NCBI GenBank assembly: GCA_016190145.1
Contig: JACPRD010000079.1
Coordinates: 1 to 52,181, forward strand
Source: Planctomycetota bacterium
GTDB taxonomy: Bacteria > Planctomycetota > MHYJ01 > WSZJ01
DNA: 52,181 nucleotides
Direction of reading: 5' to 3'
In this document: one piece after another, positions 42,227 to 51,208 of the stretch
Position numbering within the stretch: position 1 is the stretch's first letter
Layout: every line of letters starts with the position of its first letter
Notes under the pieces: generated by a model
Told to the model about the DNA's origin: nothing
What the model saw: only the letters and a program-made list of their open reading frames with translations
Database searches by the model: none
Translations under genes and position numbers: made by a program

Positions 42227-45200
42227 TTACTCTCCGGCCTTCTCGAGAAGCGGCCGGACCTGGTTGATGGGAATGAGGAAGTTGATGCCGGGCTGCGGGA
42301 CTTCGACGGTCGAGCCTTCGAACGCGTAGTTGGCGACCGCGCCCGCCACCGAGATGGCGACTACCCGCCCCTGCATGTCGAACGCCGGGCCGCCCGAATT
42401 GCCGTGATTGATCAGCGCGTTGGTCTGAATGCGCCCGCCCATCCGGCCGAACGCCGATACGATGCCCGTCGTCACCGAATGCTCGAGCCCGAGTGGATTG
42501 CCGATCACGAACAGGTCCTGCCCGATCCGAAGCGCGTCCGAATCCCCCATGTCCAGCGCCGGCATGTCGGTCGCCTTGATCCTGATCACCGCCGCGTCAA
42601 TCTCCGGATCCGTCGCCACCACCGTCGCCGCAAACCACCGTCCGTCCGTCAGCTTCACCTTCACCTTGACGTCCTTCTGCTCCAGCCGCTTCCCGTCCGG
42701 CCCCGTCACCGAAATCACGTGATCGTTCGTCAGGATGTGCCCCTGCGACGACACGATGAAGCCGCTTCCCAGCCACGCCTGGTCCTTGTTGGCCTTGAGC
42801 GAAGTCTGGATGAAGACCACGCCCGGGTCGACCTTCTGGACGAGGTCCGACAGCGAGGGACGGGTTTCGGCGATTGCGGGGGGAAGTGCCGCCTCGCCGT
42901 TTCCAGCGGGGGGCTCGAGGCCGCAGACCAGGAGGCCGTCGCGAAGTGCGCCGGCGCGGACGCGGACGAGGTCCTTATTGCCGGCCAGCGCCTTGCGCAC
43001 GGCGTCGTCCACCGCGGAGGCGTCGAGCTTCGTCATGAAGGAAACGACGAACGAGAAGAGGTCGGGGCGGTACGAGCCCTGGACGTTCTCGAGGCCGGCG
43101 ATGCCCTGCGCGGCCTTGACGAGCGCGTCGCCGAGCGGCGCGTCTTCCTTCTCGCGCCAGCCTGACACCTGGAGGGCGAATTCGCCGCGGTCGTCGACTC
43201 TCGGGTTGTGCTGGTAGACGCATTCCGTGCCGAACGAGCGCTTGAGCTGGAACTTCACGGCGTCCGCCCGGGCGCCGAGGTTTTTGGAGAAGGAGCTCAT
43301 CAGGTCGCCGGGGCGACCCTCGAAGGTCAGGCTCACGGCGTACACCTCGGTCGTGTCGTCGTACGATTCGCTCGCGTCTTTCACGCCCGCGATCCCCGCG
43401 AGAGCGCCGTCAACGGCGGCCTTCACATCCGCCACGGACGTGGGCTTCACGCCGTTGATCGCGATTCCGACCGGCGTCGTGGCCGCCTGAGCCTTGAACT
43501 CGTAGACCATCACGCCGAGGTTCAGATCGCCGGGGTAAAGCGTCGCGAACTGCTCGTTTCCCGCCGTCGCCGCCCAGATCGCCGCGTCCAGGTCCACGGG
43601 CTTCCCGGTGAAGATCACCGTCAGCATCATCGCGCCGCGGTCGACCGCGTAGTCCTCCTTCACCTCTCCCACGCCCTTGATCGACTTCAGCATTGCCACG
43701 AACGCCGTCCCCGCCGACTTGCGCTTCTCGACATCCACGCCGCGCAGCTCCATCATCACCTGCTGGTCCATGCTTGGCGGAGCCTCGTACCGGAGCGCGT
43801 CCGGCGCGCTGTCCACGAGCGTGAGTCCGCCGGGCGTCGCCCGGATCGCCTCGTCGATTTCATGCGCGCGCTTTTTCGTTTTCAGCTCAATCGTGATCTC
43901 GCACGCCTTCTCGCTGTAGGCCTGGTTCTCGACCTTGATCCCCGCCGCCGCCGCGAGCGCGTCCTTCACCGCCTTCGCATTCGAGTCGTACGCGGACGGA
44001 ATCACGTTCGACACCTTCACCGTCACCGTCTGCTCGCCGCTCCGCCAGGTGTACGCGACCCGACCCGGCCCCGCGTCCGCCGGGCTCAACTCGGCCAGGT
44101 CCTCGCGCCCTTTCACCACCACCCAGAGCGCCTCGTCCAGCTCGGCCGCGGCGCCCGCGAACTTCACCGCGACCGTCAGCGTCTTCGTCCCCTCGGCGTA
44201 CGTCTTCGCCGCTTCCTTCACCCCCTCGAGCCCCTTGAGCGCGCCCGTCAGCGCGTCCCCGATCCGCCCCAGCGCCTCGGGCGGGAGGTTCTTCACCGTC
44301 ACCGTTCCCGGAATCACCAGTTCGCCCAGCCGGTAGGACACGGCGGACTCGCGCACCGAGATCAGCCTCAGCTTCTCCGCCAGCGGATTCCCCGCCAGCG
44401 CCCGGCCCACCGCGGAGTGCAGGTCCGGCGCGTCCATCTTCGCCATGAGCGTCACGTCAAAACGCTCCGCCGCCTCGTCAAACGTCCACTTCGGCTCGGC
44501 GATCCCCTCCGCCTTCTTCAGCGCCTCGCCCAGCGCGGCCCCCAGGTCCTTGAGCGGACCGGCCTCGCTTCCCTCGATCGAAACCTTCAGCTCGCGCAGC
44601 GCGAAGGCCAGCACCAGCTTGTCCTCGCCCGTCGCCGACACGGAAAGCTCGCCGAGACCGCCCTGCTTCCCCTTGAGCGCGTCCTCGAGCTGCCGCGCGT
44701 CGCCGTTGAAGAACACGACGAATCCGAGCGCTTTCGCCGAAGCGTCGTAGTACCGCTTGATCCCGCTCGTCCCTTTCAATCCCTGGATCTTCTTCGAGAG
44801 CGTCCGGCTCGTGTTCTCGTAGAACCCGTCCGCCAGACCCGTCACGATCACCTGGATCGCGCGCCCGCCGACCGCGTACTCCGCCTCCAGGTCCCGCGCG
44901 CGCACCAGCTGGAATCCCTTGAGGTCCTTCTCCACCTGCGCGTGGAACTGCGACGCCGTCCCTTTCCAGAGCAGGCTGACCACGAAGTCGCCGTCCGAAG
45001 CGAACTGCCAGTCGAATCCCTTCGCGCCCCCCACTCCGCGCGCCTTGTCCAGGAACGCCCGCCCCTCGCGCTGCACGATCTCCGGCTGCACGCCGCGGAT
45101 CCGGAACGCCAGCGACCGGAGGGCGAACCCGAAGGTCAGCGCATCGCCGGTGCTCTCGAGAAGCGCCAGCTCGCCGATGCCCTTGTTGTTGCGCCGAAGC

Positions 45201-46459
45201 GCGTTCTCGAGGGACGTGCGGTCGCCCGAGAAGAACACGCGCAGGGTCATCGCCTGTTCGGCGGCGACGTATTCCCGCGTCACGCCGTCGACGCCCGGCG
45301 TCTCCTCGACCACGTTGGACAGGAGCAGCCCCGTCTCCTCGTAGGAGTCGGGCCCGAGCCCCGTCACCTTCAATTTCAACAGGTCGCCCCCGAAACGGTA
45401 GACGAGTCCGTCCGCCGCCATGACGTTCAGGTGCAGCTTCTGTCCCGCCTCGTCGCCTGCCAGAGCCGCCATCAGCGCGTCGTGCACGTCCTGCGCGCCG
45501 TTGGAGGAAAGGAAGCGGATTTCGTAGGCTCCCTGGGCGTACGCCGCCGTTTCGTTGACCGCGTCGGGCGAGCGCTTGAGCTCCTCCAGCACCTTCTTGC
45601 CGACCTCCTGGAGCCGGTCGGGCTGGTGGCCCAGGATGGCGAGGACGAGCATCGAGGCGTTGAGCCGGAACGTGAGGCCGCCCTCGTCGCTCTGGATCAG
45701 GATGAAGTCGCGGATGAACTTCTTGTCCGCGCGGAGCTTGTCCTCGAGCTGGGTGATGGTGCCCTCGAAGAAGAAGGTCGCGTTCATCGTCTTCTTCTCG
45801 GCGTCGTACGCGGGGGTGACGTCGGAAGCGCCGGCGATCTTCTCCAGGAACTTCCGCATCTTGAGGCCCGCGCTCTCGTACAGCGTGTCCGGAAGTTCCG
45901 TGACCTTGACGGACATCCTGCGCGTCTTGATGTCGGGCGCGGCGACCCCTTCCTTCATCTTCTCGAGGAACACGGCCATCGTCTTCTGCATGGCCTGGTC
46001 GAGAGCTTTCTGCGAGGCCTTTTCGTTGGACGAGGACGTTCCCTGGCCCTTGTCGGCGGCGCGCCCGACGGCCGCGCCCGTGGGACCGTAGACCGCGGCG
46101 ATTGTGACCTTCGACTTCCACTGCACCGTGCCGAGATCCTCGTTCTTCGTGACGAGTTCCGTCTCGTTCACCGCCGCGATGAGGAATTTCGCGCCGCTCG
46201 CGTCGTACACCTTGCGCGCGACTTCCTTGTAGAGTCCCTCGTCCGCCAGCAGGTCGCCGACAGGCCGACCGCCCAGTTCCTTGAGGGAAGTTCCGCTGGA
46301 AGCGACGGTGTACCCCGCGGCCTCGAGCGCGTCTGTCAGCGCCTCCCGCAGGTCTTCCCGGTCCGCCGCGACCACGACCCTCTCGCCCGCCCGCGCGGAC
46401 AGCCCCATGACGAAGGCGAAGGCAAGAGACAACGCCGCCAGACGTCCCAGCCGGTGCAT
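42227..46459 (-). CDS. Secreted protein with about eleven tandem repeats and a C-terminal HtrA-like protease
   Basis: The protein has 1410 residues. A signal peptide (1-24) is followed by a FlgT/LPP20-like alpha/beta domain (about 25-175). Next are about eleven repeats of 80-90 residues (starting near 182, 269, 361, 449, 534, 623, 718, 811, 900, 996 and 1093). Each runs strand, helix, strand, then a second helix within a (L/F)E(D/N)AL or LDEAL-like motif, as in a ferredoxin-like unit. Residues 1205-1410 are a trypsin-fold HtrA/DegP-type domain with the full triad: His1247 (LTNDHV), Asp1288 (EIDAAVIRI) and Ser1355 (NHGNSGGPAF). No PDZ domain follows. ATG 46459 with GAGGGG is chosen for the signal peptide. 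It heads a six-gene run of envelope proteins. I know no described family with this architecture. Confidence 0.8.
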   Translation of the reverse strand: MHRLGRLAALSLAFAFVMGLSARAGERVVVAADREDLREALTDALEAAGYTVASSGTSLKELGGRPVGDLLADEGLYKEVARKVYDASGAKFLIAAVNETELVTKNEDLGTVQWKSKVTIAAVYGPTGAAVGRAADKGQGTSSSNEKASQKALDQAMQKTMAVFLEKMKEGVAAPDIKTRRMSVKVTELPDTLYESAGLKMRKFLEKIAGASDVTPAYDAEKKTMNATFFFEGTITQLEDKLRADKKFIRDFILIQSDEGGLTFRLNASMLVLAILGHQPDRLQEVGKKVLEELKRSPDAVNETAAYAQGAYEIRFLSSNGAQDVHDALMAALAGDEAGQKLHLNVMAADGLVYRFGGDLLKLKVTGLGPDSYEETGLLLSNVVEETPGVDGVTREYVAAEQAMTLRVFFSGDRTSLENALRRNNKGIGELALLESTGDALTFGFALRSLAFRIRGVQPEIVQREGRAFLDKARGVGGAKGFDWQFASDGDFVVSLLWKGTASQFHAQVEKDLKGFQLVRARDLEAEYAVGGRAIQVIVTGLADGFYENTSRTLSKKIQGLKGTSGIKRYYDASAKALGFVVFFNGDARQLEDALKGKQGGLGELSVSATGEDKLVLAFALRELKVSIEGSEAGPLKDLGAALGEALKKAEGIAEPKWTFDEAAERFDVTLMAKMDAPDLHSAVGRALAGNPLAEKLRLISVRESAVSYRLGELVIPGTVTVKNLPPEALGRIGDALTGALKGLEGVKEAAKTYAEGTKTLTVAVKFAGAAAELDEALWVVVKGREDLAELSPADAGPGRVAYTWRSGEQTVTVKVSNVIPSAYDSNAKAVKDALAAAAGIKVENQAYSEKACEITIELKTKKRAHEIDEAIRATPGGLTLVDSAPDALRYEAPPSMDQQVMMELRGVDVEKRKSAGTAFVAMLKSIKGVGEVKEDYAVDRGAMMLTVIFTGKPVDLDAAIWAATAGNEQFATLYPGDLNLGVMVYEFKAQAATTPVGIAINGVKPTSVADVKAAVDGALAGIAGVKDASESYDDTTEVYAVSLTFEGRPGDLMSSFSKNLGARADAVKFQLKRSFGTECVYQHNPRVDDRGEFALQVSGWREKEDAPLGDALVKAAQGIAGLENVQGSYRPDLFSFVVSFMTKLDASAVDDAVRKALAGNKDLVRVRAGALRDGLLVCGLEPPAGNGEAALPPAIAETRPSLSDLVQKVDPGVVFIQTSLKANKDQAWLGSGFIVSSQGHILTNDHVISVTGPDGKRLEQKDVKVKVKLTDGRWFAATVVATDPEIDAAVIRIKATDMPALDMGDSDALRIGQDLFVIGNPLGLEHSVTTGIVSAFGRMGGRIQTNALINHGNSGGPAFDMQGRVVAISVAGAVANYAFEGSTVEVPQPGINFLIPINQVRPLLEKAGE

Positions 46460-46619
46460 AGTGAGCCCCTCGTTGAATGTCCCCCTGTCGAGTCTTTCCG
46501 GGTCGTGTGCCCCGGGGCGCGAGATGGACGACATTCTAGGAGGTCGCCGCGGGAAAGCAACCATTTCAGGGTGCCGAAGGCTTCGTGCCTCCTGCTCCCC
46601 GCTCCGTTATGATCGGGCG
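46460..46619. other. Divergent intergenic region
   Basis: It lies between the minus-strand envelope locus and the plus-strand metalloprotease gene and must hold both promoters. I see no convincing consensus promoter or repeat. Confidence 0.4.
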
Positions 46620-47381
46620 ATGAAGCGGCTGGCTGCTCTGCTGGGATTGCTCTTTCCGGGTTGCGCTCCGACGCCGGAGCCCGCCCCCGTCCCGACCCCG
46701 GAGCCGGCGTGGGTGTTCGAGGCGGATCGCGACCTCATCGGCCCGGGCGGAGCTTCGAAGGTGGACATCGAGATCGACTGGTTCGCCCCCGTGCCGCCCG
46801 ACGCGCTGGCCCTCGAGGCGCTGGCGGAGGTCGCGCGCCGCGAGTGTCCCGGCAAGGAAATCTCCATCCGCCGCGACACCGAGCTCCCGGGCGAGCGCTG
46901 GAAGAAATGCAGGGGAGATCGAATCGAAGCGGCGCTCGACGAGTGCCGCGGGCGGACTCAGGCCGAACCCGGAGTCGCCTACGTCCACATCCTGTATTGC
47001 CCGATCAATCCCTGGGGAGAGGAATTCGGCTCGAACGGCCTGTGCCGCCGCCTGCGGAAACCCTTCCCGCACTGGCAGATCTTCATATTCAAGGGCACTC
47101 TCCGCAATCGCGCGGTCCTGGGCCTCAAGCCGGAGGTCCTCGACCGCAGCTGCCTGGTCCATGAGTTCGGCCACGCCCTCGGCCTCGTCGAAAACCCTGA
47201 GCACCGGTTCGAAGACGGCGGCGGGCACTGCACCGACACGAAGTGCGTGATGACCAAGCCGAAGCTGGCCGCGGTGCTGGACAATGCGGTGGAGGCGATG
47301 ACCACGGGGCTGATCCCGTGGGACTACTGCGAGAAGTGCCGGGCGGATCTGGCGAGGTCGAGAAAACGGCCCGCCCGGTAA
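46620..47381 (+). CDS. Lipoprotein with HExxH zinc metalloprotease motif
   Basis: The protein has 253 residues. The lipoprotein signal is MKRLAALLGLLFPGC, followed by a Pro-rich linker (APTPEPAPVPTPEPA). The catalytic motif VHEFGHALGLVENPEH sits near residue 180, and a possible Met-turn, CVMTKP, lies about 30 residues later. This resembles metzincins (HExxHxxGxxH), but the third ligand position is Glu rather than His or Asp. Several Cys pairs suggest disulfides. It is probably a cell-surface zinc protease. Confidence 0.75.
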   Translation: MKRLAALLGLLFPGCAPTPEPAPVPTPEPAWVFEADRDLIGPGGASKVDIEIDWFAPVPPDALALEALAEVARRECPGKEISIRRDTELPGERWKKCRGDRIEAALDECRGRTQAEPGVAYVHILYCPINPWGEEFGSNGLCRRLRKPFPHWQIFIFKGTLRNRAVLGLKPEVLDRSCLVHEFGHALGLVENPEHRFEDGGGHCTDTKCVMTKPKLAAVLDNAVEAMTTGLIPWDYCEKCRADLARSRKRPAR

Positions 47382-47411
47382 GGGACGCGCGGGGGAGACA
47401 GGCCCCCCCGG

Positions 47412-48998
47412 TTATTTTGATTCCTGCTTCGCCGGCTCAGGCACGGCCTCGAACTCGATCACCAGGAAGACGCATTCCTCTTCGGCCGCGCCCGTCTTTT
47501 CGAGCCTCTTCAGTGCCTCCTCCATCTTCTGTTCGCTCTCCTTCTCCTTCGCGGCAAGATCGCGCTCGTCGTCGGCAAGTTCCAGCCCGTCGTCCCCGTC
47601 TCCCTTGAGGCGGCGCGAGCCGCCCGTTCCGCCTCCGGCCGGGGACTCCGCCCTCTCCTCTTCGTTGTGGTCGATGTCCTTTTCGCGCTCCGGCGATTTC
47701 CCGGCCGGGTCGGACGCGGGAGCCGGCTTGTCCGCCGGCGGAGGATTCCGGGGCGCCCCCGGAGCCGCTCCGTACGATTCCTCGCCCCCCGGCGCGGTGG
47801 CGGCGCCGGCTTCACGCCGCTGGTCGTGCTTCGAATCTCCGGGCTTCGTCTCAGGTCCGCCGTCCTGCGGATCCGACGGCCTCCCCGCCCCGGCCCGCAT
47901 GCCCTCGCCCTGCGCGATCTGCTTCTTCTGCTCCTCTCCGCGCTTCGCGGTCTTGGCCTTCTCGATGCTGTCGTCGAGGTCTTCGAGGTTGCGAAGCGCC
48001 TTCTCGAGGTCGCGGGCGCCCGCGACAACCTGGTTGCGGTCGCCTTCCTCCGGCGCCTCCTTCCCGGCCGTCAGCTTGCGCATCTCCCGCTGGCGCCGGG
48101 CCACCTCGTCGGCGGCCTTGCGCCCGCCCATCCGGAATTCCGCTCCGCTTTCGCCGAGCGCCGCGACCAGCCGGGTCGCGTCCCTGGCAGGCACGCGGAC
48201 GACGAGAACGTTGCTCTTTTCCGCAGCGGTGTAGTTGTAGCCCGCGTCCGTCAGGACCTTGCGGACGGAAGTCGAGTCCACGGCCACGTCGGACGAGAAC
48301 ACGGTGATGTGCTGGAATGCGACGTTGGCCTCCGCCGGTCCGGCCGTCACCGGTGCGACCCCGCCCGCCGCGGCGTCCGGCCGCGGGCCGTTCTTGTCCT
48401 TCGCCTCGTTCATGCCGGGTTCGAGCACGCCCTGGCCCTTCTTGAGGTCGGCCGGCGCGCCATCCTGTTCCTGCCTGGCGCCCGCGAGAGCGTCGTTGAG
48501 TTTCTCCTTCTTTTCGTCACGCCCCCATGACTCGCCGGCCTTCGTCGAGTCGTCCGTGGTCTTGACGGCGGACCGGAGACGTTCGGCCGGCTCTTTTGCG
48601 ACCGAGTCGGGCTTTCCGGCCGGACCCGTTCGCGAACCGCCCGTGAAGACCGACACGCCCATGTATACGAGGAACACCGCGGCCGCGCCCGACACCAGCT
48701 GGATCAGCCCCTGATACCGGCTCATCCGCAGCAGCACTCCGCGCTTCGTCGCCGGCGCCGCCGGAACCGCCGCCGCTCCCTCCGCCCGGATCCGCGCCAT
48801 CACGCCCGCCGCGAAATTCCGCGGGGCGGAACGACGCGGAAGCGCCGCGACCGCCGCGATCGTCCTGCGGAACTCGTCGAGCTCCGCGCGGCATGCCGCA
48901 CACTGCTCCACGTGCCGCTCGACCCCGGCGCGATCCGCGTCGGGAAGCGTCCTGTCGACCAGGTCGCTGAAGGACTCTCTCGTCTCGTTGCAGTTCAT
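47412..48998 (-). CDS. Transmembrane anti-sigma factor with zinc-binding N-terminus
   Basis: The protein has 528 residues. The N-terminal zinc anti-sigma motif is His29-x3-Cys33-x2-Cys36 (HVEQCAAC) with Cys3 in front. A single transmembrane helix (about 96-116, VSGAAAVFLVYMGVSVF) follows, then a large exported region. That region has a folded part (about 225-310, ITVFSSDVAVDSTSVRKVL) and a long low-complexity charged, Pro/Gly-rich part. It should bind the ECF sigma factor encoded two genes upstream. ATG 48998 overlaps the kinase stop (ATGA). Confidence 0.85.
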   Translation of the reverse strand: MNCNETRESFSDLVDRTLPDADRAGVERHVEQCAACRAELDEFRRTIAAVAALPRRSAPRNFAAGVMARIRAEGAAAVPAAPATKRGVLLRMSRYQGLIQLVSGAAAVFLVYMGVSVFTGGSRTGPAGKPDSVAKEPAERLRSAVKTTDDSTKAGESWGRDEKKEKLNDALAGARQEQDGAPADLKKGQGVLEPGMNEAKDKNGPRPDAAAGGVAPVTAGPAEANVAFQHITVFSSDVAVDSTSVRKVLTDAGYNYTAAEKSNVLVVRVPARDATRLVAALGESGAEFRMGGRKAADEVARRQREMRKLTAGKEAPEEGDRNQVVAGARDLEKALRNLEDLDDSIEKAKTAKRGEEQKKQIAQGEGMRAGAGRPSDPQDGGPETKPGDSKHDQRREAGAATAPGGEESYGAAPGAPRNPPPADKPAPASDPAGKSPEREKDIDHNEEERAESPAGGGTGGSRRLKGDGDDGLELADDERDLAAKEKESEQKMEEALKRLEKTGAAEEECVFLVIEFEAVPEPAKQESK

Positions 48999-51103
48999 TT
49001 GGTGACTTTCCCTTCTACCCCCAGCTCCTGCACGGGCAGGTCGAACTCGCGTTCACGGCACTCCTCGGCCCACGCCTTGAGCGCCTCCACCAGGTCTCCC
49101 AGCTCCTCGACCTCATCCACCAGGTCCTCATGCGCGTTCTGGTTCTCTTCGTTCATTTCGACTTCCTGCCCGGCGCCCCCGGGATCGTTCGCCGGGGCGC
49201 CCGTGTCCGGCGGCTCCGTCTTCGTCGGGTCCTTCACGGCGCCCTCCGCCGGGGGAGCCTTCGGCGCGTCGGGCCGGGACTGCGGGTCCTTTCCGCGTTC
49301 GCCGCCCGCCGCACCCCCCGTCTTCTTCTGCTCGACCTTCGCCAGCTTGTCCTGCTCCTTGCGCGCCTCCTTCAGCTTCACGTCGAGCTCGTCCGCAGCC
49401 GCATCATTCGCCTTCGCGAGCGCGCGGCGAAGAGAGTCCTTCGCGCGGCCCTGCGACGAACGCCGCTTCTCCAGCGCCGCCAGGCACTCTTTCGCCGACT
49501 TCGGCTCGCGGTCCCCGGCAAGCGCCTGATTCCGCGATTTCTCGGCGTCGTCCGCCGCCCCGAGTTTCGGCAGTCCGGTGACGGGCGCCGCCTGCCCGAG
49601 CGTCGCGGCGATCGCGCCCGCCGCGCCGTCCGCCATGCGGATGACGTCCCGGACGGAGCCGGTCTCCTGGTGCCGGTTGAGCACGACTTCGAGCGACCCG
49701 CCGCGCAGAACGAACACCGTGACCATCAGCCGGACGTCGTCGCCCTGGGCCAGGAACGACCCGCGCACGAGCACGCCCGCCTCCAGCGCGTTCAGCAGCC
49801 GCACGCCCTGCGCGCTCGCCGCCGCCGGGTCGTCGCTTCCCCCCGACGTCAGCCTCGCGTTGAACTCCCGCCGCATCGCCGCGAGAACTTCCTCGCGTTC
49901 GAGCGGATTCAGCGCCGGCCGCTGGGCCAGCGTGCTCGCGATCATCTCGGGCAGGCCCGTTTCCATCCACCCGGCTTCGGGGCTGGTCGCGAGATTCTTG
50001 AAGTCGAGGAACACGATGCGCCCCGTGCGTTTCGCCGCGACGGGCGCGGGGTTCACGGAAGCGCCGGTCGTGCCGGTGCCGGGATCGCCGGTCGCCTGTG
50101 TCGCGCCGGGATGGCTGTAGATGACGGCGGCGACGAGGAGCGCCGCGAGGGAAGCGGCGAGCGTCCAGGCGGCCACGCGCGCCTTGTCTGCGGGTCCCGC
50201 GGCGACGAGCCGCGTTTCGCGCGTGCTCGAGGGAAAATCGCGGATGGAGATTCTCTCGAGGTCGCCGATCAGCGACGACGCGTCGGGATAGCGCGCGTCG
50301 CGGTTCTTCGCGAGGAGTTTCGCCACGACCGCCGCCAGGGAGGGCGAAACGTTCGGATTCAGCTCGCGGACGGGGATCGGCTCCTCGGACACGATCTTAT
50401 TGAAGAGCGCCAGCGGGGTTTCCGCGACGTGCGGGATCTTGCCGCCGAGCATTTCGTACAGCACGACGCCCAGCGAGTAGAGATCGCTGCGGCCGTCGAC
50501 GTCGTTCGACTGGCACTGCTCCGGGCTCGAGTATTCGGGGGTCCCGAGGTATGTGCCGTCCTGCGTGTAGCCGGTGGACTTCGCAGGGCGGGCGAGACCG
50601 AAGTCCAGCACCTTGACGTCGCCGTGCGCGTCCACGATCAGGTTCGCCGGCTTGATGTCGCGGTGGACGAGTCCTGCTTTGTGGGCGGCGCCAAGCGCCT
50701 CGGCGATCTGGCGGGCGATCTTGACCGTGTTCGGAAGCGTCGGCCGGAAACCGTCGCGGAGTTCCTCGGCGAGGGTGCGCCCGCGGACGAGTTGCATGGC
50801 GATCCACGCGCCGTGCGGGTCGCCGCCGGCCGCGTAGACCGGGACGATGCGGGCGTTGTCGAGTTTTGCGGCCAGGCGTGCCTCGCGCTCGAAGCGTTCC
50901 GCGTATTCCTTGTCCGCGGAGAGAGCGGGCGGGAGGATCTTGAGGGCGACTTCGCGGTCGAGGGAGGCGTCGTACGCGCGGTAGACGACACCCATGCCGC
51001 CCTTGCCGAGGAGGCCGCGGACTTCGTAGGGACCGACCTTCTTCCCGATCAGGGCGTCGGGGAGGATGAGGGTTTCTTTCGTGCTTTCGGGTTCGTGGCT
51101 CAC
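48995..51103 (-). CDS. Transmembrane Ser/Thr protein kinase with TolB/CsgG-like C-terminal domain
   Basis: The protein has 702 residues. The Hanks-type kinase domain (about 25-295) is complete: LLGKGGMGVVYRAYD, VALKIL with the catalytic Lys, LVHRDIKPANLIV, DFGLARP, and GTPEYSSPEQ. One transmembrane helix (about 315-332, AAWTLAASLAALLVAAVIY) precedes a domain (about 365-510) that begins RIVFLDFKNLATSP and contains LPEMIASTLAQRPALNPLER, the TolB-N/CsgG-like plan often attached to such kinases. A charged helical tail ends the protein. GTG 51103 has no ribosome binding site and lies eight bases after a candidate ECF promoter. It is coupled to the anti-sigma gene. Confidence 0.92.
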   Translation of the reverse strand: MSHEPESTKETLILPDALIGKKVGPYEVRGLLGKGGMGVVYRAYDASLDREVALKILPPALSADKEYAERFEREARLAAKLDNARIVPVYAAGGDPHGAWIAMQLVRGRTLAEELRDGFRPTLPNTVKIARQIAEALGAAHKAGLVHRDIKPANLIVDAHGDVKVLDFGLARPAKSTGYTQDGTYLGTPEYSSPEQCQSNDVDGRSDLYSLGVVLYEMLGGKIPHVAETPLALFNKIVSEEPIPVRELNPNVSPSLAAVVAKLLAKNRDARYPDASSLIGDLERISIRDFPSSTRETRLVAAGPADKARVAAWTLAASLAALLVAAVIYSHPGATQATGDPGTGTTGASVNPAPVAAKRTGRIVFLDFKNLATSPEAGWMETGLPEMIASTLAQRPALNPLEREEVLAAMRREFNARLTSGGSDDPAAASAQGVRLLNALEAGVLVRGSFLAQGDDVRLMVTVFVLRGGSLEVVLNRHQETGSVRDVIRMADGAAGAIAATLGQAAPVTGLPKLGAADDAEKSRNQALAGDREPKSAKECLAALEKRRSSQGRAKDSLRRALAKANDAAADELDVKLKEARKEQDKLAKVEQKKTGGAAGGERGKDPQSRPDAPKAPPAEGAVKDPTKTEPPDTGAPANDPGGAGQEVEMNEENQNAHEDLVDEVEELGDLVEALKAWAEECREREFDLPVQELGVEGKVTK

Positions 51104-51111
51104 GGGAATCT

Positions 51112-51136
51112 GACGCCTGTGTTGGGGGAAGGTTCC
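51112..51136 (-). promoter_or_regulatory. Candidate ECF-sigma promoter before the kinase gene
   Basis: On the minus strand GGAAC (51136-51132) is followed after 16 bases by CGTC (51115-51112), the classical ECF -35/-10 pair. The kinase GTG is eight bases beyond, so transcription would start at or beside the start codon. This would let the adjacent ECF factor drive the kinase and anti-sigma genes. Confidence 0.45.
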
Positions 51137-51208
51137 GGATTTTCAGGATTTTTTACCCAGGTGGAAGGAACGTTTTCATTCCCGGGCGCTGATTGACGTA
51201 AGTCCTTA

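Noticed and set aside
43208..46612. Long plus-strand open frame (1134 codons)
   Set aside because: It is a shadow of the repeat-protease gene; the translation is compositionally biased and shows no domain.
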